In this document: positions 9,245-13,792 of the stretch, one piece after another
How the letters are laid out: every line of letters begins with the position of its first letter
Position numbering within the stretch: the stretch's first letter is position 1
From: an uncultured Oscillibacter sp.
GTDB lineage: Bacteria; Bacillota; Clostridia; Oscillospirales; Oscillospiraceae
DNA: 13,792 nt
Assembly: GCA_946183175.1 (NCBI GenBank)
Contig: CAMHBH010000050.1
Span: 1 to 13,792, forward strand
Direction: 5' to 3'
The notes under the pieces: generated by a model
Database searches by the model: none
Seen by the model: the letters and a program-made list of their open reading frames with translations, nothing else
Told to the model about the DNA's origin: nothing
Made by a program: the position numbers and the translations under genes

Positions 9245-10900
9245 TCAGCACTTGAGGGCGTCGAGGGTGCAGGTCTTGGCAATGCTCTTACGGATAGCGT
9301 CGCGGAGCGGCAGGACGGCGGACGGCGACACGCTCAGCTCGTCGATACCAATCGCCAGGAACGTTTCCAGCAGGCTCAGGTCGGCACCGAGTTCGCCGCA
9401 AATGCCAATCCACTTGCCCTTCTCGTGGGCGGCGTCGGCGGCCATTTTCAGCGCGCGGAGTACGGCGGGGTGGTGGGCGTCGAAGAACTTGCCGAGGTCG
9501 TTGGCCTGACGGTCACAGGCCAGCGTGTACTGCGTCAGGTCGTTCGTGCCGACGGAGAAGAAGTCGACTTCCTCGGCCAGTTCGGGGGCGACGAAAATCG
9601 AGGCCGGGGTCTCAATCATGATACCGATTTCGGTCTCCTCGTTGAAGGGGATTCCCTCCGCTTTGAGTTCGGCCATGACCTTTTCACAGGCGCGCTTGCA
9701 CTCCTTGACTTCCCAGACGGAGGTAATCATGGGGAACATAATGGCGACTTTGCCGTAGGCCGAGGCGCGGTACAGGGCGCGGAGCTGTGTCCGGAACACG
9801 TCCGGGTTGTTCAGGCAGATACGGATAGCGCGCACGCCCATCGCGGGGTTTTCTTCCTTCTTGAGGTGGAAGTATTCGACCTGCTTGTCGGCGCCGATAT
9901 CGAGCGTGCGGATAATGACGCGCTTGCCGTCCATGGCGGCGGCGACTTTCTTGTAGGCCTGGAACTGCTTCTCCTCCGACGGGTAGTCGGTCTCCGCGAG
10001 GTACAGGAACTCCGAACGGAACAGGCCGATTCCCTGGCCGTCGTTGTTCTTGACGGCGGTCACGTCGTCGGGGTTGCCGATGTTGCAATAGACGTTGATG
10101 TGACGCCCGTCGAGCGTTACGTCTTCCTTGCCCTTCATCTCGGCCATGAGTTCCTTGAACTTCTTCTGCTTCTCCATCTTGTCCTTGAACGTCTGGATAG
10201 TCAGGTTGTCGGGGTCAAGGACAACTTTCCCGGTCTCGCCGTCGAGGTAGGCCATACGGCCCTGAAGCGTCTCTTTGAGTTCGGCGCCCAGTCCGCAGAT
10301 GGCGGGGATACCCATCGTACGGGCCAGAATGGCGGTGTGGCCGTTGCTGGAACCGGCGGTAAGGGCAAAGCCTAAAATCTTGGACTTGTCGAGCTGGAGG
10401 GTCTCGGAGGGGGCGAGGTCGTCGGCGCAGAGAATGACGGGCTCCTCGGAGTCGATACCGCCCTCGGCGATACCCATGAGGTTATTCAAAATGCGCTGTG
10501 TCACGTCTTTTACGTCGGCGGAACGCGCTCTCATGTAGGCGTCGTCCATGGCGGCGAACATCGCGGCGAACTGCTCCCCGGCTTCCTTGACGGCGTACTC
10601 GGCGTTGCAGGATTCGTCATTGAGCATGGTTTCAATGGCTTCCACGTAGTCGTCGTCGTCGCAGAACATGGCGTGGGTCTCGAACAGGACGGCGCTTTCC
10701 TCTCCGGCCTCTTCGCGGCACTTGTCAGCCAGTACGTAGAGCTGGGCGGAGGACTTTTCGCGCGCTTCGACGACACGGGCCTTTTCGGCGTCGAGGTCGG
10801 CGACTTTCGTCTTGGGAATGTCATAGTTGGGGCGCTGGAAGAAATAGAGGGGGCCTCTTACGACACCTTTGGAGACACCTTTGCCCTGAATCAGAACCAT
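9245..10900 (-). CDS. ptsI: PTS Enzyme I (phosphoenolpyruvate-protein phosphotransferase)
   Basis: A 551-residue Enzyme I, slightly shorter than the usual 570. It takes phosphate from PEP and passes it to HPr in the cytosol. The N-terminal domain contains the phosphorylated histidine H188 in TAGSSNGHTAILARTMGIPA; the residue before it is Gly rather than the common Ser. The C-terminal PEP-binding TIM barrel shows FRSEFLYL, GVRAIRICL, the signature IMIETPASIF and SVGTNDLTQYTLACDR, and GICGELG with C501, the residue that protonates enolpyruvate. The ATG at 10900 has GGGAGG seven bases upstream. It is the last gene of the EIIBCA-ptsH-ptsI operon. Its ribosome site lies in a hairpin that competes with a terminator-like stem (see the element at 10908-10967). 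Confidence 0.97.
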   Translation of the reverse strand: MVLIQGKGVSKGVVRGPLYFFQRPNYDIPKTKVADLDAEKARVVEAREKSSAQLYVLADKCREEAGEESAVLFETHAMFCDDDDYVEAIETMLNDESCNAEYAVKEAGEQFAAMFAAMDDAYMRARSADVKDVTQRILNNLMGIAEGGIDSEEPVILCADDLAPSETLQLDKSKILGFALTAGSSNGHTAILARTMGIPAICGLGAELKETLQGRMAYLDGETGKVVLDPDNLTIQTFKDKMEKQKKFKELMAEMKGKEDVTLDGRHINVYCNIGNPDDVTAVKNNDGQGIGLFRSEFLYLAETDYPSEEKQFQAYKKVAAAMDGKRVIIRTLDIGADKQVEYFHLKKEENPAMGVRAIRICLNNPDVFRTQLRALYRASAYGKVAIMFPMITSVWEVKECKRACEKVMAELKAEGIPFNEETEIGIMIETPASIFVAPELAEEVDFFSVGTNDLTQYTLACDRQANDLGKFFDAHHPAVLRALKMAADAAHEKGKWIGICGELGADLSLLETFLAIGIDELSVSPSAVLPLRDAIRKSIAKTCTLDALKC

Positions 10901-10907
10901 AGTAAAT

Positions 10908-10967
10908 CCTCCCGTAAGTTATTGGAAAAACGGGAGGCCCGCCAGAAGCGGCGCAGGCTCTCCCGTT
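10908..10967 (-). promoter_or_regulatory. ptsI: Attenuator-like ptsH-ptsI intercistronic element
   Basis: Read on the minus strand there are three pairing segments: AACGGGAG (10967-10960), CCTCCCGTT (10937-10929) and ACGGGAGG (10915-10908). The first two form a long stem directly followed by a short T-run (five Ts from 10930 to 10926), which is a terminator shape. The middle and last instead pair to bury the ptsI Shine-Dalgarno GGGAGG. The two folds exclude each other. Confidence 0.65.
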
Positions 10968-10973
10968 AGGCTA

Positions 10974-10989
10974 CCCCGCGGACGCGGGG
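10974..10989 (-). other. Hairpin just after the ptsH stop
   Basis: Perfect 6-bp stem CCCCGC/GCGGGG with a 4-base loop, about ten bases past the ptsH stop. It has no T-run. It probably protects the 3' end of the ptsH message or is part of the larger intercistronic fold. Confidence 0.55.
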
Positions 10990-10998
10990 ACAGGTTGA

Positions 10999-11274
10999 TT
11001 AGACTTCGGCGGCGAAATTGTTCTTGAAGAACGCCTTCATCGCGTCGAGCGCGGCGGCCTCGTCCCCGCCCTCGACGGTGACGGTCACTTCGTCGCCCTT
11101 CTTGACGCCCAGGCCCATGAGCTTCATGAGCTGGGAGGCCTTGACGGTCTTGTCGCCCTTGGTGACGCTTACGACGGTATCGCCGAGGGCCTTGGCCTCT
11201 TTGGCGAGCATGCCGGCGGGGCGGGCGTGGATGCCGAGTTCGTCCTGAATGACACACTTAAATTCCATAGCCAT
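10999..11274 (-). CDS. ptsH: Phosphocarrier protein HPr
   Basis: A 91-residue HPr that carries phosphate from Enzyme I to the EIIA domain. The active histidine is H16 in LGIHARPAGML. The helix that normally holds the regulatory serine (Ser46 of Bacillus, S-IMGVMSLGI) reads KASQLMKLMGLGV here. By motif alignment Q48 takes the Ser46 place and the nearest serine, S47, is shifted by one. HPr kinase control may therefore be altered. A double start ATG-GCT-ATG occurs; the first has AAGGAGAG at proper spacing. It lies between the EIIBCA gene and ptsI, with structured gaps on both sides. Confidence 0.96.
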   Translation of the reverse strand: MAMEFKCVIQDELGIHARPAGMLAKEAKALGDTVVSVTKGDKTVKASQLMKLMGLGVKKGDEVTVTVEGGDEAAALDAMKAFFKNNFAAEV

Positions 11275-11347
11275 GTTGAAACTCTCCTTCTAGAAGTTGG
11301 TAGGGTATTGGAAGCGGGCGCGGGAGACCCGCCTACAATCGTTACGG

Positions 11348-11400
11348 GGCCCCGAAAGCCTGTCCGGACGCGCGGACAGGCTCCCATCTCCGTCGGGGCC
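11348..11400 (-). other. Large nested hairpin between the EIIBCA gene and ptsH
   Basis: The outer stem GGCCCCGA/TCGGGGCC (11348-11355 with 11393-11400) encloses a perfect 10-bp stem AGCCTGTCCG/CGGACAGGCT (11357-11366 with 11373-11382). It begins one base after the EIIBCA stop. No T-run follows on the minus strand, so it is more likely an mRNA-stabilising or partial-termination element than a full terminator. A smaller GCGGG/CCCGC hairpin follows at about 11324-11336. Confidence 0.75.
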
Positions 11401-11401
11401 G

Positions 11402-13279
11402 TCAGGCGTTGACTACGCCGGGGAACGCTACGGAGTTGTAGTCGTCGCTGTTGGTGAGAAGCGTCACGACAACGTCGGGGTGATTGGCGGCCTTGATTTT
11501 CGCGCGGTCGAATTTGACCAGGGGCTGTCCGGCCTTGACCTCGTCGCCCTCTTTGACCAGGGCCTGGAATCCGTCGCCGTTCATGGCCACGGTGTCGACG
11601 CCGATGTGAATGAGCACTTCCATGTCGCCGGGGCCGGTAATGCCGACGGCGTGCTGGGTCTCCGCAACGGAGGAAATCGTGCCGTCATAAGGGGCGCGTA
11701 CAATGCCCTCCTCGGGCCACACGCCGACACCGCTGCCGAGTACGCCGGCGGCAAACGTCGGGTCGGGAATCTCGGTATGAGCAATCACCTTGCCCGGGAC
11801 GGGGGCAAGCACCGTTCCGGCCTCGCAGGTGATGACGGGCTCCTGGGGCTTGGAGGGTTGCGCGGGGATGTCAGACGCGGAGGCTTTCGGAGCGGCGGCT
11901 TCCTCGTTCCACACGAACCAGGTGCCGACGAACGCGATACCGCCGGAGACCGCAAGCAGAATGGTATAGACCACGGGATTGTTAATGGTGAGGTAGCCGG
12001 GGATTCCGGTCACGCCGTAGGCGGTGGCGCCCAGTCCGGTAATCGCGCCGAAGATAGCGCCGACAGCGCCGCCGACCATGCCGCAGACGAACGGCTTGAA
12101 GAAGCGCATATTCACGCCGAAGATGGCCGGCTCGGTAATGCCGAGGGCGGCGGAGGCGGAGGACGGGATAGCGATAACTTTCGTCTTATTGTTGGCGGCT
12201 TTGAGGCCGACGGCGAGGCACGCGCCGAACTGCGCGAAGTTGGCGGCGGAGGCAATCGGCATCCACGTATTGAGGCCTACGGACGATAGCATGCCCGCCT
12301 CAATGACGTTGTACATATGGTGCAGGCCCATAACGACCGTAGCCGGGTACACAGCGCCCATGACCATTGCGCCGATGGGGTTGTGTACGATAATCTGCGC
12401 GAAGTTCAGGACGAAGGTTTCGAGGGCGGAGAAGATGGGGCCGATAACCATGAACGTCAGCAGGGCGGTGACGAATACCGTGCAGAGAGGAGTTACGAAG
12501 AGGTCAATCATTTCGGGGACGTGCTTGTGCAGCCACTTCTCCCACTGGCACATGAACCAAACGGAGATAACCACCGGAATGACGTGGCCCTGATAGCCGA
12601 GCTGGTTAATCTGGCCGAGGGTGTAGGTGTCCGTAATCTTGATGTGGCCGAACAGGTACCAGACATCGTAGCCATTGGCGGCGTTCCAGCCGTTGGTCAG
12701 GTTGGAGTGAATCATGAGCAGGCCGATGACCGCGCCGAGGAAGATATTCCCGCCGAAGACGCGCGCGGCGGATACGGCGACGATTACGGGCAGGTACGCG
12801 AAGGCGGTATTAGCGACCATATCGAGGAAGCCGTACCAGTCGGTGTCGGCGAAGCCGAGGCCGGGGATTTTACCGAGCGCCTCCACGAGGCCCATCATGA
12901 GGCCGGAGGCGACGATAGCCGGAAGAATGGGTACGAACACGTCGCCCAGGGCCTTGACCATGCGCTTGGGGAGGGGCTGTTGGGCGGCGGCGGCGGCTTT
13001 GACTTCTTCCTTGCTCGCGGCGGTCAGGCCCGTAATGGCAAGAAATTCGTCGTAGACCTTGTTGACGGTGCCGGTGCCGATGATGAGCTGGAGCTGTCCG
13101 GCGTTGGAGAAGACGCCCTTGACGCCTTCCACATCTTCCAGCGCCTTCATATCCATCTTGCTGTTGTCCGCGATGACAAGACGCAGACGGGTTGCGCAGT
13201 GCGCGGCGCTGACGACGTTCTCCTTGCCACCGAGATGGCTGAAGATTTCCTCCGCGCATTTCCGATAGTCCAGAGCCAT
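11402..13279 (-). CDS. PTS sugar transporter EIIBCA (sucrose/trehalose/beta-glucoside type)
   Basis: A 625-residue membrane transporter that imports and phosphorylates a sugar. Domain order is EIIB (about 1-85, phospho-cysteine C28 in SAAHCATRLRL), EIIC (about 105-445, many membrane segments, with YQGHVIPVVISVW and the family motif GITEPAIFGVN), then EIIA (about 480-620, with histidines in QHAVGI and in VLIHIGVDTVAMNG, the latter the phosphorylated one). The B-C-A order and EIIC sequence place it in the sucrose/trehalose/beta-glucoside branch of the glucose superfamily; sucrose is my first guess but is not proven. The ATG at 13279 has AAGGGAG about eight bases upstream. It leads the operon with ptsH and ptsI, the place that ptsG occupies in Bacillus subtilis. 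No hydrolase or licT/glcT-type regulator is in the window. Confidence 0.95.
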   Translation of the reverse strand: MALDYRKCAEEIFSHLGGKENVVSAAHCATRLRLVIADNSKMDMKALEDVEGVKGVFSNAGQLQLIIGTGTVNKVYDEFLAITGLTAASKEEVKAAAAAQQPLPKRMVKALGDVFVPILPAIVASGLMMGLVEALGKIPGLGFADTDWYGFLDMVANTAFAYLPVIVAVSAARVFGGNIFLGAVIGLLMIHSNLTNGWNAANGYDVWYLFGHIKITDTYTLGQINQLGYQGHVIPVVISVWFMCQWEKWLHKHVPEMIDLFVTPLCTVFVTALLTFMVIGPIFSALETFVLNFAQIIVHNPIGAMVMGAVYPATVVMGLHHMYNVIEAGMLSSVGLNTWMPIASAANFAQFGACLAVGLKAANNKTKVIAIPSSASAALGITEPAIFGVNMRFFKPFVCGMVGGAVGAIFGAITGLGATAYGVTGIPGYLTINNPVVYTILLAVSGGIAFVGTWFVWNEEAAAPKASASDIPAQPSKPQEPVITCEAGTVLAPVPGKVIAHTEIPDPTFAAGVLGSGVGVWPEEGIVRAPYDGTISSVAETQHAVGITGPGDMEVLIHIGVDTVAMNGDGFQALVKEGDEVKAGQPLVKFDRAKIKAANHPDVVVTLLTNSDDYNSVAFPGVVNA

Positions 13280-13313
13280 GTCTCACTCTCCCTTTCTTCT
13301 CTCCAAGGTAATC

Positions 13314-13328
13314 CATGGGCGACCCATG
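13314..13328 (-). promoter_or_regulatory. Small hairpin in the PTS operon 5' leader
   Basis: CATGGG/CCCATG, a perfect 6-bp stem with a 3-base loop, lies within the predicted leader about 35 bases before the EIIBCA start. It is too short and has no T-run, so it does not resemble a GlcT/LicT antiterminator. Confidence 0.45.
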
Positions 13329-13340
13329 AAAACATGACAT

Positions 13341-13369
13341 ATTGTAACGGTTTTTTACCGTTTTGTAAA
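13341..13369 (-). promoter_or_regulatory. Promoter of the EIIBCA-ptsH-ptsI operon
   Basis: Read on the minus strand: TTTACA (13369-13364), 17 bases, TACAAT (13346-13341). Predicted start near 13335 gives a leader of about 55 bases. This is the only promoter with no TGn before its -10 in the window. Confidence 0.85.
13346..13362. promoter_or_regulatory. Dyad operator candidate inside the PTS promoter spacer
   Basis: AACGGT-TTTTT-ACCGTT, a perfect 6-bp inverted repeat filling the space between -10 and -35. A repressor bound here would block RNA polymerase. It is not a CRE-like box that I recognise. Confidence 0.6.
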
Positions 13370-13399
13370 GCCGCAAAATTCATAAACATTTCGACGGTC

Positions 13400-13448
13400 C
13401 CTTGTGCAAAGCGTCTAAAGCGTTCCGGAAAACCTTGTGCAATGCGTC
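13400..13448. repeat. Direct repeat upstream of the PTS promoter
   Basis: CCTTGTGCAAAGCGTC (13400-13415) recurs as CCTTGTGCAATGCGTC (13433-13448), a 33-base spacing with one mismatch. Each has a TTG-TG-CAA core dyad. They lie 31-79 bases upstream of the PTS -35, suitable for an activator. Confidence 0.65.
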
Positions 13449-13504
13449 AATATTCGCGCTTTCTCCTCCGGGGCCTTCCCCGTGGCAATCCCCGCAAAGG
13501 CCGA

Positions 13505-13563
13505 GAGTGCGAACCTCTCCCGGACAGGCCGCCAAACGCGGGGCCGAAACACGGTTCGCACTC
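13505..13563. repeat. Large inverted repeat between the PTS promoter and the CRISPR leader
   Basis: Perfect 11-bp arms GAGTGCGAACC (13505-13515) and GGTTCGCACTC (13553-13563) enclose 37 bases with an imperfect inner GGCC stem. A six-A run follows the right arm. Neither strand has a T-run in the right place for a terminator. Apart from the elements listed, the roughly 420-base gap 13280-13700 holds no gene that I can support. Confidence 0.75.
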
Positions 13564-13576
13564 AAAAAACAGCCCC

Positions 13577-13598
13577 TTCCCGAAAAAAATTTTGGGAA
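13577..13598. repeat. AT-rich dyad just upstream of the CRISPR leader promoter
   Basis: TTCCC-G-AAAA-AAA-TTTT-GGGAA, a 9-bp stem with a one-base bulge, ends five bases before the -35 at 13604. It could be a protein site for the promoter. Confidence 0.5.
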
Positions 13599-13603
13599 AC
13601 CGC

Positions 13604-13632
13604 TTGCAAATACTCCGCGTGTATGCTATAAT
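13604..13632 (+). promoter_or_regulatory. CRISPR leader promoter
   Basis: TTGCAA (13604-13609), 17 bases, TATAAT (13627-13632) preceded by TGC, an extended -10. It points at the array; predicted start near 13639, about 62 bases before the first repeat. It would drive precursor crRNA. It is the closest to consensus in the window. Confidence 0.85.
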
Positions 13633-13650
13633 GCGCCTTACAGCTTGTGG

Positions 13651-13668
13651 GATTGCCCAGATTGCCCA
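13651..13668 (+). repeat. Tandem 9-mer in the CRISPR leader
   Basis: GATTGCCCA occurs twice back to back, 33 bases before the first repeat. Leader-proximal short repeats can be sites for adaptation factors; this is inference. Confidence 0.55.
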
Positions 13669-13700
13669 AAAAACGCGGCCACGGATTGTGTAGATTTGCT

Positions 13701-13792
13701 GACACAACCCGCGCCCCTCACGGGGATTAAAACAAGCTCACACGCCCCACTTTGAACTGCCCAAGGCGACACAACCCGCGCCCCTCACGGGG
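13701..13792 (+). CRISPR. Leader end of a CRISPR array (continues past the window)
   Basis: The first repeat, 13701-13733, is 33 bases: it starts GACACAACCC, has CCCC-TCAC-GGGG as a small hairpin and ends ATTAAAAC. The spacer is 34 bases (13734-13767). The second repeat starts at 13768 and matches the first over all 25 bases seen before the window ends. The 67-base period, the ATT(A/G)AAAC end that would form the crRNA 5' handle, and the strong promoter in front all fit. Repeat and spacer lengths and the end sequence suggest a type I system, perhaps I-C or I-B, but the 5' end is not the usual GTCG of I-C. No cas genes are in the window. Confidence 0.85.

Noticed and set aside
9092..10375. 427-residue plus-strand open frame opposite ptsI
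   Set aside because: Antisense shadow in high-GC DNA. ptsI on the other strand has all catalytic motifs; the shadow product is low-complexity and starts inside the TIR-Sel1 gene.
10926..10967. Simple end of operon between ptsH and ptsI
   Set aside because: ptsI follows with a good ribosome site and no separate promoter in the 98-base gap, so full termination is unlikely; I treat it as an attenuator.
11297..12289. 330-residue plus-strand open frame rich in Gly and Arg
   Set aside because: Antisense to the clear EIIC and EIIA coding region; no recognised motif.
13280..13340. GlcT/LicT-type antiterminator in the PTS leader
   Set aside because: The leader is only about 55 bases with a 6-bp stem and no T-run; it does not fit a ribonucleic antiterminator-terminator pair.
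13380..13565. 61-residue minus-strand open frame upstream of the EIIBCA gene
   Set aside because: Its peptide is explained by the 33-base direct repeat and the left part of the inverted repeat; no ribosome site or promoter.
12317..13693. 458-residue plus-strand open frame opposite the EIIBCA gene
   Set aside because: Antisense shadow; no ribosome site, no domain, and it would run through both PTS and CRISPR promoters.

Overview
The window looks like a chromosomal segment of a high-GC anaerobic Firmicute, probably a Clostridia/Oscillospiraceae-type gut bacterium (inference). The grounds are a two-gene minimal SUF system, a PTS operon arranged like Bacillus ptsGHI, sigma-A promoters with exact 17-nt spacers and mostly extended -10 (TGn) elements, and Shine-Dalgarno sites of the AAGGAG/GGGGG kind.

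Layout. (1) Bases 1-2768 are the 3' two thirds of rpoC, closed by an intrinsic terminator. (2) A Gfo/Idh/MocA oxidoreductase (2819-3802) and a YifB/ComM-type ATPase (3979-5490) follow without a visible promoter, separated by a tandem-repeat block. (3) A minimal SUF operon, sufC-sufB (5622-7294), has its own promoter and a duplicated leader. (4) A methyltransferase on the minus strand (7331-7957) is divergent from a TIR-Sel1 protein (8170-9189), each with a clear promoter. (5) A minus-strand PTS operon runs EIIBCA (13279-11402), ptsH (11274-10999), ptsI (10900-9245). Both intercistronic gaps are rich in RNA hairpins, and the EIIBCA promoter carries a dyad in its -35/-10 spacer. (6) The right edge (13505-13792) holds an unexplained large inverted repeat, a strong promoter and the leader end of a CRISPR array: one full 33-nt repeat, one 34-nt spacer and 25 nt of the second repeat.

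The transporter, HPr and Enzyme I together form a complete phosphate relay from PEP to sugar. SufC and SufB form an Fe-S cluster scaffold. The TIR-Sel1 protein and the CRISPR array are candidate defence functions on either side of the PTS operon. No cas gene is in the window.

The most striking global signal is that the palindrome GATC does not occur once in 13.8 kb, while GTAC, with the same base composition, is abundant. Isoleucine codons after G are ATT or ATA rather than ATC, so the avoidance reaches into codon choice in every gene. All counts were made by eye.
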